Of a stretch of 16,970 bases of DNA, positions 6,265-13,319 are shown in pieces. Each line of letters begins with the position of its first letter. The first letter of the stretch is position 1. The notes beneath the pieces are model-generated. The model saw only the letters and a program-made list of their open reading frames with translations, did no database searches and was not told the DNA's origin. The stretch comes from an uncultured Oscillospiraceae bacterium (GTDB taxonomy: Bacteria > Bacillota > Clostridia > Oscillospirales > Ruminococcaceae): positions 1 to 16,970 of the forward strand of contig USBC01000023.1 in the NCBI GenBank assembly GCA_900552845.1, read 5' to 3'. The translations under genes and the position numbers were made by a program.

Positions 6265-7305
6265 TCAATCGTCGACATATTCATCGCCGTACTTTTCGGC
6301 ATAGCGGCGGCGTGCCTCCTTGATCTTTTCCTTATCGGAAAGATAAGTGGTGTCCTCCACCTTTTCGCCGTTCTTCAGTGCCTCCTTGGCACGCTTTTTC
6401 GCCTCGATGCGCTCCTGACGCTCCCGCTCGGCACGCTCCTTGGCCTCCTCCTGCAGCTTTTCGGCTACCTCCTTGGGATTATAGATCTTATTGAGGATCA
6501 GTGCCTGAATGCAGCCGAACACATTGGAAAGGGTCCAATAGATACCGACACCGATCGGTACCATGAAGGTGAACCAGATGGAGATGAGGGGCATAAAGTA
6601 CATCATCATCTTCATGCTGGCGCCTGCCTGGCCCATATTGGGGCTGTTCTTCATGGAAATGACGGAAGAAAGCAGCGCGGTAAGACCGGAGAGCAGCGGA
6701 ATGATGACCAGCCAGTTCCAGCCGCCCTGCCAGGGGAGATTGGGCGTGCCGGAAAGATCCATGCCGAGGAAGCCCATGTCAAGAGACTGGATTTTGGCGA
6801 TGACATCGGCGCCGACGGAGGAATAAGCGGACGGATTCTGCATCACGCTTTGATAAATGCTGATCTGCGGGGCATAGCCGACGGTGGAGACACCCAAAGA
6901 GCCCGCCACCTCGGTAAGAGCGGCAACGGTCTCCTTGGAGAACCGCAGCAGATGGGTCAGGGGCTTATAAACAACGTCCAACAGACCGAAGATGACGGGG
7001 AACTGAATGAGCAGGGTGCCGCAGCCGCTCATGGGATTGTAGTTCTCCTTGGCATACAGAGCCTGCAGCTCCTCGTTCATTTTTGCCTGATTGTTTTTGT
7101 ACTTTGCCTGAATTTCCTGAATTTTAGGCTGAATGATCTGCATTTTGACGCTGGATTTTTGCTGCTTGAGACCCAAAGGAAACAAAAGTACCTTAACGAT
7201 CAGGGTAAACAGCACCAGCGCCACGCCGTAATTGCTGACCAGATGATACAAGCCGTACATCAGCCACCCGAAGGGATAGCCGAAAATTGTCATAATAAAG
7301 TTCAT
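6265..7305 (-). CDS. yidC: Membrane protein insertase YidC/Oxa1
   Basis: It inserts and folds inner-membrane proteins, alone or with SecYEG. The 346-residue protein has a first segment around 26-45, a cytoplasmic helical hairpin (about 46-90, including MQIIQPKIQEIQAKYKNN), further segments at about 95-115, 200-220 and 240-270, and a charged C-terminal tail (278-346) that fits ribosome contact. The Arg normally found in the hydrophilic groove is Lys38 here (LIVKVLLFPL), a conservative change. No lipoprotein signal sequence is visible, unlike SpoIIIJ of Bacillus. The ribosome-binding site GGAGG (7315-7319) lies inside yidD, and the start overlaps the yidD stop as ATGA, so translation is probably coupled. 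Confidence 0.96.
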   Translation of the reverse strand: MNFIMTIFGYPFGWLMYGLYHLVSNYGVALVLFTLIVKVLLFPLGLKQQKSSVKMQIIQPKIQEIQAKYKNNQAKMNEELQALYAKENYNPMSGCGTLLIQFPVIFGLLDVVYKPLTHLLRFSKETVAALTEVAGSLGVSTVGYAPQISIYQSVMQNPSAYSSVGADVIAKIQSLDMGFLGMDLSGTPNLPWQGGWNWLVIIPLLSGLTALLSSVISMKNSPNMGQAGASMKMMMYFMPLISIWFTFMVPIGVGIYWTLSNVFGCIQALILNKIYNPKEVAEKLQEEAKERAERERQERIEAKKRAKEALKNGEKVEDTTYLSDKEKIKEARRRYAEKYGDEYVDD

Positions 7306-7682
7306 AGAGATGATCCTCCGTTCCCATTTTCATGGGGGATAGTCTCCCCGTCGGCGGAAATATCACCGGCAGGGTGCTGGGACGGGTGTGCCGCCTGCTT
7401 TTCCTGCAGGGCGCCCGCAAAGGGACGCAGGGAAAAGCGCTGGGGAACGGGATCGTACCCCGGACGGCCGAAGGGCTGACACCGTGCCAAACGGCAGATG
7501 GTCAGCAAGCTCCCCCGAATGGGGCCGAAGCGCCGCAGCGCCGTGACCGCATAGCAGGAGCAGGTGGGGGAAAACCGGCATCTGGGAGGAATGAAGGGGG
7601 AGATGCACTTCTGATAGATCCTGATGGGCAGGATCAAAAGCTCGCTGCATATTTTTTTGAGGAACTGCCACAGCCGTTTCAT
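7302..7682 (-). CDS. yidD: Membrane protein insertion efficiency factor YidD
   Basis: YidD is a small membrane-associated helper of YidC. The family core is at residues 1-82: an amphipathic N-terminus, then ISPFIPPRCRFSPTCSCYAV (28-47) with its three Cys, and GRPGYDPVP. The 126-residue product is longer than the usual 70-90. The extra 44 C-terminal residues are polar and show no motif; part of this stretch encodes the yidC ribosome-binding site. ATG at 7682 is chosen because it overlaps the rnpA stop codon as ATGA and matches the family start (MKRLWQFLKK). A start at 7715 would extend deep into rnpA. Confidence 0.92.
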   Translation of the reverse strand: MKRLWQFLKKICSELLILPIRIYQKCISPFIPPRCRFSPTCSCYAVTALRRFGPIRGSLLTICRLARCQPFGRPGYDPVPQRFSLRPFAGALQEKQAAHPSQHPAGDISADGETIPHENGNGGSSL

Positions 7683-8035
7683 GGTGTCTCCGTCTCCCTT
7701 TTCGGGGTCTCGCACAGGGCGGTGATCTGGCGGAGCATCATTTCCTGCACCGGCTGCATTTTACAGTGGGCGGTGCGGCTGCGGGCGACAAAGATGAAAT
7801 CGTAGCCCTGCGGAAGCTGCCCCTCCAAACCGGTATAGGCGGCACGGATCACGCGCTTGGCGCGGTTGCGCCGGACGGCATTGCCCACCCGTTTACTGGC
7901 GGTGATGCCGATACGGTTGTGACCCAGACGGTTTTTGGCACAATAGGTGACCAGAAGCTGTCCGGTTTGCGACCGTGCCCTGCGGTACATGCGGGTAAAG
8001 TCGCGGTTTTTTTTGATGATCGCAGTGATTTTCAT
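7679..8035 (-). CDS. rnpA: Ribonuclease P protein component
   Basis: It is the protein subunit of RNase P, which together with the catalytic RNA matures the 5' ends of tRNAs. The 118-residue basic protein has the family RNR region at 48-67 (KRVGNAVRRNRAKRVIR), preceded by RIGITAS. The N-terminus (KKNRDF) is also typical. The ribosome-binding site AAGGG lies about 8-9 bases upstream. It follows rpmH as usual, but the gap is 194 bases and includes a hairpin with a T run, so rnpA expression may depend on readthrough or on a promoter in the gap that I could not identify. Confidence 0.96.
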   Translation of the reverse strand: MKITAIIKKNRDFTRMYRRARSQTGQLLVTYCAKNRLGHNRIGITASKRVGNAVRRNRAKRVIRAAYTGLEGQLPQGYDFIFVARSRTAHCKMQPVQEMMLRQITALCETPKRETETP

Positions 8036-8190
8036 TTTACGGGTCCCTTCCCTGCGCCGCGGGAGAGCGGGCAGTTGTGCGGTGTGCCGGACTGAGAAGA
8101 AAAAGAAGAGGTTGTCCCTTTCACACCGCTGCCGTCGCGTTTGGTTTCCCAGTAATCATGTGCTGCCTTACGGCAGTGTAAAGCCGGATT

Positions 8191-8222
8191 AAAAAATCAG
8201 CCCACAACGCAGCGCTGTGGGC
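8191..8222 (-). terminator. Terminator or attenuator between rpmH and rnpA
   Basis: On the minus strand GCCCACA (8222-8216) pairs with TGTGGGC (8206-8200) across a 9-base loop. TGA and then six T (8196-8191) follow. It begins 8 bases after the rpmH stop codon. The 3-base gap before the T run suggests partial termination, which would let L34 be made in excess over the distal genes. Confidence 0.6.
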
Positions 8223-8229
8223 ATCATCT

Positions 8230-8364
8230 TTAGTGGGTCAGTCTGGCTCTGCCCTTGGCGCGTCTGCGAGCCAGGACCTTACGACCGTTGGCGGTCGCCA
8301 TTCTCTTTCTGAACCCGTGTACCTTGCTTCTCTGTCTCTTTTTGGGCTGATAAGTTCTGAGCAT
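8230..8364 (-). CDS. rpmH: 50S ribosomal protein L34
   Basis: The 44-residue product reads MLRTYQPKKRQRSKVHGFRK, then RMATANGRKVLARRRAKGRARLTH in two parts, which is L34 from end to end. It is very basic and of exact family length. AAGGAGG (8374-8380) lies 9 bases upstream of the ATG. It is the first gene of the minus-strand set running away from dnaA and has a near-consensus promoter. Confidence 0.98.
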   Translation of the reverse strand: MLRTYQPKKRQRSKVHGFRKRMATANGRKVLARRRAKGRARLTH

Positions 8365-8477
8365 TGTTCTTCCCCTCCTTCCGGGTCTCGGCGGCATCTC
8401 CCGGCGCGGGAGCCTGCCTGATGTGGTCGGTCATTTGTCCCAACGCGCTATTGGGAGAGATGACCCTGCAATTTTGA

Positions 8478-8507
8478 ATTATACCTTAATTTACGAGAGA
8501 ATGTCAA
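8478..8507 (-). promoter_or_regulatory. Promoter of rpmH
   Basis: On the minus strand, consensus TTGACA (8502-8507) and consensus TATAAT (8478-8483) are separated by 18 bases. The leader before rpmH is about 107 bases and contains a 6-bp hairpin at 8398-8403/8407-8412. This is the strongest promoter seen in the window, as expected for a ribosomal protein gene. Confidence 0.88.
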
Positions 8508-8721
8508 GAAAAAGCTGCTGTTTTTGCGGGATTCTGTGTACAGGGTGCGCCGGTAGTGGAGAGGCAACGGAACAGCTACAAGATATGGGAGGTACATTTT
8601 ATTTTTTTCTGCTTTAGCCGATGCTTTGCACCCCTTGCTTTCCTTTCTTCGGGGGAGGGCGGGCTTTTCACACCGGCTCTTTTTTTGGTGGAAAATTTGG
8701 GGCTTTTCTGGGGTTCCGATG
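8508..8721. other. Spacer between the divergent rpmH and dnaA promoters
   Basis: I see no gene. The stretch has short T-rich runs and two weak DnaA-box-like motifs, CTTTTCACA (8664-8672) and GGTGGAAAA (8687-8695), each with two mismatches to the consensus. In Bacillus this side of dnaA holds one of the two DnaA-box clusters of the origin; here the motif density is low. Confidence 0.4.
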
Positions 8722-8750
8722 TTGTAATTCGACCCCGAATATGCTACTAT
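8722..8750 (+). promoter_or_regulatory. Promoter of dnaA
   Basis: The -35 is TTGTAA (8722-8727), then 17 bases, then -10 TACTAT (8745-8750) with an extended -10 TGC. TATATA and TATAAA overlap just downstream as alternative -10 elements. The predicted start near 8757 gives a leader of about 43 bases. Confidence 0.6.
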
Positions 8751-8766
8751 ATAAAATAGGTATCTA

Positions 8767-8790
8767 TCCCCATGGCAGGTGCTGTGGGGA
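8767..8790 (+). promoter_or_regulatory. Hairpin covering the dnaA ribosome-binding site
   Basis: TCCCCA (8767-8772) pairs with TGGGGA (8785-8790), and two G-U pairs plus a G-C extend the stem to nine pairs with a 6-base loop. The 3' arm contains most of the GGGGAGA (8786-8792) that precedes the dnaA ATG at 8800. The fold would limit ribosome access unless opened. Confidence 0.5.
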
Positions 8791-8799
8791 GAAAATGAA

Positions 8800-10134
8800 A
8801 TGAGGTTCAATATGGATTCTTTTTCCGATGTTTTTGAGAGAGTAAAAGAGCTGTGCCGGGGTGAAATGAGCGAGGTCGCCTATGGCTTATGGATCAAAGA
8901 TCTGGAGCTGATCTCGCTGGACGGCGAGACCGCCCGCCTGATGGGAAACACCAAAATGAAGCGGGATATTGCCGATAATAAATACAACGCCCTTTTGGCA
9001 AGCTGCTTCGAGCAGATCATCGGCTTCCCTGTGAAGGTCGAGATCTATTCCCGTGAGGCGCCGCCTCCCTCCCCTGCCGCCGCACCTGCGGCAGCCGAGC
9101 AGGAGTTCCAGCCCGAAAAGGAATATTCCTTTGAGACCTTTGTGGTGGGCAGCGGCAACAGCATGGCGCATGCCGCTGCATGGGCAGTCGCCAATAACCC
9201 CGCCAAGAGCTACAACCCTTTATTTATGTACGGCGGCAGCGGCTTGGGCAAGACCCATCTGATCTATGCCATCTGCGGAAAGATACGGCAGAACCACCCC
9301 GACTATAAGCTGATCTATGTAAAATGTGAGGAATTCGCCAACGAGCTGATCTTGGCGATCCGTGACCGCACCACCGCCGAATTTAAGGAAAAATACCGTC
9401 AGGTAGATCTTTTAGCGGTCGATGATATTCAGTTCATCGCCGGCAAGGAGAGTACGCAGGAGGAATTTTTCCATACCTTTAATTCGCTGTATGAATGCGG
9501 CAAGCAGATTATTCTGACCAGCGACCGTCCACCCAAGGAGATCAAAACGCTGATGGACAGGCTCCGCAGCCGGTTCGAATCGGGTCTGCTGGTTGATGTA
9601 CAGCCGCCGGATTATGAGACCCGCATGGCGATCATCACCCGCAAGGCGGAAAGCCTTGGAATGAAGATGCCGGAAGATGTGGCGGCGTTCATCGCCGGCA
9701 AGGTAAAGGATAATGTGCGGCAGCTGGAGGGCGTTGTGAAGCGAATGGACGCCCACGCCCGACTGAACGGCTCCTCTATTACCATTAGTCTGGCGGAAAA
9801 TGCCATTCAGGACATTATGACCGACCAGACGCCGCTGCCCGTAACTGTTGACCGTATCATTGATGAGGTGGCGCGCACCTACGGCGTTACGGCGGAGGAG
9901 ATCCGCGGCAAAAGCCGCAGCAACCAGATCTCCGCAGCACGGCAGATCGCCATGTATGTGGTGCGGGAGATCACCGGCATGACCCAGCTGGAGATCGGAC
10001 AGGAATTCGGCGGGCGCGACCATACCACCGTTATTTATGCGCTGTCGCAGGTCGCCAAAATACTGGAAAGCGACCCCCGCAAAAAAGAGGTCATTGAGGA
10101 TATCATCAAGAATATCCGCAATGCCGACGCTTAA
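8800..10134 (+). CDS. dnaA: Chromosomal replication initiator protein DnaA
   Basis: The AAA+ initiator binds DnaA boxes at oriC and opens the duplex. The 444-residue protein has domain I (1-80), a very short Ala/Pro-rich domain II (about 86-105), and an AAA+ domain with Walker A GGSGLGKT at 145-152 and Walker B LLAVDDI with Asp208-Asp209. The C-terminal DNA-binding domain carries the family signature GGRDHTTVIYA. The box-reading residues look normal even though the nearby boxes deviate from consensus. ATG at 8800 has GGGGAGA seven bases upstream. ATG at 8812 (GAGG six bases upstream) is a reasonable alternative that would drop four residues; the GTG at 8779 is unlikely. dnaA is divergent from rpmH, and dnaN follows after a 309-base gap. 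Confidence 0.97.
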   Translation: MRFNMDSFSDVFERVKELCRGEMSEVAYGLWIKDLELISLDGETARLMGNTKMKRDIADNKYNALLASCFEQIIGFPVKVEIYSREAPPPSPAAAPAAAEQEFQPEKEYSFETFVVGSGNSMAHAAAWAVANNPAKSYNPLFMYGGSGLGKTHLIYAICGKIRQNHPDYKLIYVKCEEFANELILAIRDRTTAEFKEKYRQVDLLAVDDIQFIAGKESTQEEFFHTFNSLYECGKQIILTSDRPPKEIKTLMDRLRSRFESGLLVDVQPPDYETRMAIITRKAESLGMKMPEDVAAFIAGKVKDNVRQLEGVVKRMDAHARLNGSSITISLAENAIQDIMTDQTPLPVTVDRIIDEVARTYGVTAEEIRGKSRSNQISAARQIAMYVVREITGMTQLEIGQEFGGRDHTTVIYALSQVAKILESDPRKKEVIEDIIKNIRNADA

Positions 10135-10311
10135 AAAACGCTTTCCACCGATTTTTCACATTCCACCGACAGATTTCCACTGCCGTGTGGAAAGAAAAAA
10201 TTTTTTTCACATTCTCCACAAATTTTCCGTGGTGCTTTCCATATGACGAAAAGCGGCAGAAACCTGCTTGTCCATCGGGAAAGCGTAGGCATTTCCACTT
10301 TTCAAGGTCCC

Positions 10312-10320
10312 CTACTATTA
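10312..10320 (+). promoter_or_regulatory. Possible DnaA-trio element
   Basis: CTACTATTA reads as three consecutive trinucleotides CTA-CTA-TTA, the complement of the 3'-GAT-GAT-AAT-5' pattern reported for DnaA-trios in Bacillus. It directly follows a GC cluster (GTCCCC) and lies 12 bases after a weak DnaA box (10291-10299). That order (box, GC cluster, trio) is the known arrangement of the basal unwinding system. Confidence 0.45.
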
Positions 10321-10388
10321 CAACTGATGTTTATATATGATATTCCTGCACAGCACATAAATAATGAAAGAAAATGAGCATAACCCCA

Positions 10389-10422
10389 GCCGGAAAATGG
10401 GGAAAGTGAGAATTTTTCCGGC
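10389..10422 (+). promoter_or_regulatory. Hairpin in the dnaN leader
   Basis: GCCGGAAAA (10389-10397) pairs perfectly with TTTTCCGGC (10414-10422) across a 16-base loop. It ends 6 bases before the dnaN ribosome-binding site AAGGAGG (10429-10435). No T run follows, so it is not a simple terminator. Confidence 0.5.
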
Positions 10423-10443
10423 GGGCACAAGGAGGACGACAGC

Positions 10444-11550
10444 ATGATAATGAAATTTACCTGCAATACCGCAGCGCTGGTCAATGGGATCAACTCCGCA
10501 CTATTGGCAGTAAGCCCCAAAAGCACCCTTTTGGCTTTGGAGGGTATTTTAGTCCGTGCGCACACACGGGAAATTACCATGATGAGCTATAACTTAGAGA
10601 TGGGCATTACCGCCAGTCTGGAGGCAAGGGTAGAAAAAACCGGCGAGATCATTATTCCCGCCAAGGTGTTTTCCGATATTATCCGCCGCATTGAAAGCGA
10701 CGAGGTGACCATTGAGGCAGACGATCGGTGTCTGGTGCAGATCACCGGCGGCGTTTCGCAGTTTACCATTCTGGGTATGACCTCGGAGGAATTTCCGGAG
10801 CTGCCCTCGGTAGGAGAGGCACAGGGCTTTTCGATGCCGATGGAGACCCTTTCTTCGATGGTGGATATGACCCGTTATGCCATAGCGACCAACGACAGCA
10901 AGCCCGTACAGACCGGCTGCCTGTTTGAGCTGCAGGACGGCGAGCTGACGGTGGTGGCAGTTGACGGCTTCCGGCTGGCGCTGCGGCGGGAAAAGGTGAA
11001 CCATGAGGAGCCGATGCGGTTTATCGTTCCCGGCAAGACGCTGGGCGAGCTGCTGAAGCTGATGAGCGAGGACGGCAATATTTCCATTGAAATGAGCCGA
11101 AAGCATATTCTGTTTGATATGGGCAACCGGACGCTGGTAAGCCGCCTGCTGGAGGGAGATTTCCTTGACTACCGCGCGGCGATCCCGCGGGAAAGCAGCA
11201 CTGCCGTGGTGGTAAATACCCGTGCCCTGATCAATTCCATCGAACGCACCAGTCTGCTGATCAGTGACCGGCTGCGCAGTCCGCTGCGGGTGGATTTCGG
11301 AGAATCGGTCATTAAGATGAGCTGCTCGACCAGCATCGGCAAGGCATATGATGAATGCTGTTGCTCCACCACCGGTAATCTGCTGGAAATGGGTTTTAAT
11401 AACCGCTTTTTGCTGGACGCTTTGAAGAATGTTGATACCGATATGGTACGGCTGGAGCTGTGCGGGCCCTTGAGCCCCATGAAGGTGCTGCCGCTAGATG
11501 GAGACAGCTTCCTGTTCCTTGTACTGCCGATGAGACTGAGGGCGGAATAA
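10444..11550 (+). CDS. dnaN: DNA polymerase III beta subunit (sliding clamp)
   Basis: It forms the dimeric ring that tethers DNA polymerase III to DNA. The 368-residue product has normal length for a clamp of three repeated domains. Recognisable parts are the N-terminal KFTCNTAALVNGINSALLAV, the middle VVAVDGFRLALRRE and FIVPGKTLGEL, and the C-terminal FLFLVLPMRL, the usual clamp ending. ATG at 10444 follows AAGGAGG with 8 bases of spacing; an ATG two codons later is 14 bases away and less likely. It heads the clamp-S4 protein-recF group, with only 19 bases to the next gene. Confidence 0.97.
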   Translation: MIMKFTCNTAALVNGINSALLAVSPKSTLLALEGILVRAHTREITMMSYNLEMGITASLEARVEKTGEIIIPAKVFSDIIRRIESDEVTIEADDRCLVQITGGVSQFTILGMTSEEFPELPSVGEAQGFSMPMETLSSMVDMTRYAIATNDSKPVQTGCLFELQDGELTVVAVDGFRLALRREKVNHEEPMRFIVPGKTLGELLKLMSEDGNISIEMSRKHILFDMGNRTLVSRLLEGDFLDYRAAIPRESSTAVVVNTRALINSIERTSLLISDRLRSPLRVDFGESVIKMSCSTSIGKAYDECCCSTTGNLLEMGFNNRFLLDALKNVDTDMVRLELCGPLSPMKVLPLDGDSFLFLVLPMRLRAE

Positions 11551-11569
11551 AAAAAGAAAGTGTGAATCA

Positions 11570-11782
11570 ATGGAGACCATTATCATTCAAAGTGAATTCA
11601 TCAAGCTGGACAGCTTCCTGAAATTCTGCGGCGCCTGCGCTACCGGCGGCGAAGCAAAGATCGTCATTACCGAGGGCGAGGTGCTGGTAAACGGCGAAGT
11701 GTGCACCATGCGCGGTAAAAAGCTGTATGCCGGAGACACCGTTACACTGGACGGTGAAAGCTGGCAGGTGGCGGCACCGTGA
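11570..11782 (+). CDS. yaaA: Small S4-domain RNA-binding protein (YaaA/RlbA type)
   Basis: The 70-residue protein is a single S4 RNA-binding fold. EFIKLDSFLKFCGACATGGEAK (8-29, one helix pair) is followed by VLVNGEVCTMRGKKLYAGDTV. In Bacillus subtilis the homologue between dnaN and recF is YaaA, linked to ribosome assembly; that role is known only from the family. The ribosome-binding site is weak (GAAAG). The gene lies 19 bases after dnaN and its stop overlaps the recF start as GTGA. Confidence 0.92.
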   Translation: METIIIQSEFIKLDSFLKFCGACATGGEAKIVITEGEVLVNGEVCTMRGKKLYAGDTVTLDGESWQVAAP

Positions 11783-12933
11783 GGCTCCGGCGGCTGAAAA
11801 TTGAAAATTTCCGGAACCTTGCGGCAGTGGATCTGACTCCCTCTGCGGGCGTCAATGTGATTTACGGCGCAAACGCACAGGGAAAAACCAATCTCATCGA
11901 GGCGATCTATCTGCTGACCGGACAAAAAAGCTTCCGTGCGGCGCGGGAAAGTGATTTTTTGCGCTTTGGCAGCGGGGTTGCCCGCATCGAGGCGGATTTT
12001 ACCTGCCAGAACCGCGAAAAAACCGCAGCCCTTGCCATAGGCAATAAAAAGCAGGCGTGGCTTTCCGGCGTGGAATGTACGCCGGGTGAATTGACCGGCG
12101 AATTTCTGGCAGTGGTTTTTTCCCCCAATGAGCTGGCGCTCATTCAAGAGGGACCTGCCGAGCGGCGGGCGTTTTTAGACGGCGCGATCAGTCAGGTGAT
12201 GCCGCGCTATCTGGCAACACTGGGGACGATGAGCCGGATCTTGCTGCAGCGCAATACCCTCATCACCGATATGCAGAAAAGCGGTAATGCCGCCGCAATG
12301 GAGCCTCTTTTAGAGACATGGGACAGAAGCTTTGCCCGTGTTGCCTATTCCGTCTGCCATGCAAGAGCGCGCTTTTTGAAGCGGCTGGCACCGCCGGCGG
12401 CGGAAATTTACGAAAGCATCTGCAAAAGGAGCGACCAGCCCTTTTCCCTTGCCTATCAGCCCAGCATTCCTGCACCGCAGGGCGCCGATTGGGCGGAGAT
12501 CCCGCCTGCCGAGGGCGAAGCCCACATTCGTTCGGCGCTTGCCGCTGCCCGTTTGGAGGATTATAAAAACTACTGCACCACCGTTGGTCCCCATCGGGAC
12601 AATATGGAGGTAAGCATAGCCGGTATTTCCGCCCGCAGCTTCGGCAGTCAGGGTCAGCAAAGAAGCTGCGCCCTTGCCCTGAAGCTGGCGCAGTGCCGTG
12701 TGATGGAGGAAACGTTGGGCGAAGCCCCGATTATCCTGCTGGACGACGTGTTAAGCGAGCTGGACCGCACCCGTCGGGAGTATTTTCTGCACGGGGAGCA
12801 CCCCGGACAGGTGTTTATCACCTGCTGCGACAGAGGTGCTGCGAGGACGCCGGAGGACGGCGCGGCGTTCCGCATGAAGGAAGGGCAGCTTTATCTGCCG
12901 CAAAAAAGAGTCGGAAAGCGAAAGGAGCCGTGA
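11779..12933 (+). CDS. recF: DNA replication and repair ATPase RecF
   Basis: RecF is an SMC-like ATPase that with RecO and RecR loads RecA at gaps. The 384-residue protein has Walker A GANAQGKT at 30-37, the ABC signature SQGQQR at 290-295 and Walker B IILLDDVLSELD at 318-329. The N-terminal LKIENFRNL is typical. It starts with GTG, overlapping the S4 gene stop by four bases, which suggests coupled translation; AGGTGG lies about 7 bases upstream. The last 15 or so residues are basic and Lys-rich. Confidence 0.96.
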   Translation: MRLRRLKIENFRNLAAVDLTPSAGVNVIYGANAQGKTNLIEAIYLLTGQKSFRAARESDFLRFGSGVARIEADFTCQNREKTAALAIGNKKQAWLSGVECTPGELTGEFLAVVFSPNELALIQEGPAERRAFLDGAISQVMPRYLATLGTMSRILLQRNTLITDMQKSGNAAAMEPLLETWDRSFARVAYSVCHARARFLKRLAPPAAEIYESICKRSDQPFSLAYQPSIPAPQGADWAEIPPAEGEAHIRSALAAARLEDYKNYCTTVGPHRDNMEVSIAGISARSFGSQGQQRSCALALKLAQCRVMEETLGEAPIILLDDVLSELDRTRREYFLHGEHPGQVFITCCDRGAARTPEDGAAFRMKEGQLYLPQKRVGKRKEP

Positions 12934-12937
12934 AGCG

Positions 12938-13198
12938 ATGTATCTGCACTTGGGACAGGAAACAGTGGTGCGGGAACGGGATATCATCGGTATATTCGAT
13001 TTGGATAATACAACGGTAAGCCGCCATACCCGCAAGACGCTGAATCTGGCGGAAAAGGACGGACGGGTCATCAACGTGACCGACGACCTGCCGAAAACCT
13101 TTGTGATTACCAGCCGACCCGGAAAAAAAGCCGGCGAGGATATGGTGTATCTGTGCCAGCTTTCGACCGGTACGCTGAAAAAACGGAGCGGGAAGTAA
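12938..13198 (+). CDS. remB: RemB/YaaB-like DUF370 protein
   Basis: The 86-residue protein matches the extracellular matrix regulator family found between recF and gyrB in Firmicutes. It contains MYLHLGQETVV, then DIIGIFDLDNTTVS (15-28), GRVINVTDDLPKTFVIT (42-58) and YLCQLSTGTLKKR. Related RemA proteins form rings that bind DNA, and RemB regulates matrix genes in Bacillus; its role here is unknown. AAAGGAG lies about 10 bases before the ATG, inside the end of recF, and the gap to recF is four bases. Confidence 0.92.
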   Translation: MYLHLGQETVVRERDIIGIFDLDNTTVSRHTRKTLNLAEKDGRVINVTDDLPKTFVITSRPGKKAGEDMVYLCQLSTGTLKKRSGK

Positions 13199-13319
13199 AC
13201 CCGATTTACAAAAACCGGTGAATGCCGGAAAAAACCTCTGTTTATATTCCGCCCGGCGGCGGTTATCATATATCATTTTGTCGGATCTGATCAAAGCGAT
13301 CTTGAGAATAGGAGATACT

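Larger units (their letters stand above)
10135..10443. other. Candidate oriC unwinding region between dnaA and dnaN
   Basis: This 309-base gap is noncoding. It contains DnaA-box-like 9-mers TTTTTCACA (10152-10160 and 10203-10211), TTCTCCACA (10212-10220) and TGTGGAAAG (10186-10194), plus weaker ATTTCCACT copies (10172-10180 and 10291-10299). An A/T block lies at 10191-10207. A GC cluster and CTACTATTA follow at 10307-10320, then an A/T-rich stretch at 10328-10345. By position this matches the dnaA-dnaN unwinding region of Bacillus subtilis. No exact TTATNCACA box was found by eye. Confidence 0.7.

Noticed and set aside
5821..7479. Long plus-strand open frame (552 codons) opposite jag, yidC and yidD
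   Set aside because: It is antisense to three clearly conserved genes, has no ribosome-binding site and reads as low-complexity sequence. It results from G+C-rich codon use on the other strand.
8448..8810. Minus-strand open frame of 120 codons between rpmH and dnaA
   Set aside because: It runs across both divergent promoters and the dnaA start, with no domain or good start signal.
13218..13319. 34-residue N-terminal extension of GyrB
   Set aside because: It does not resemble GyrB, and AGGAG with a suitable distance precedes ATG 13320.
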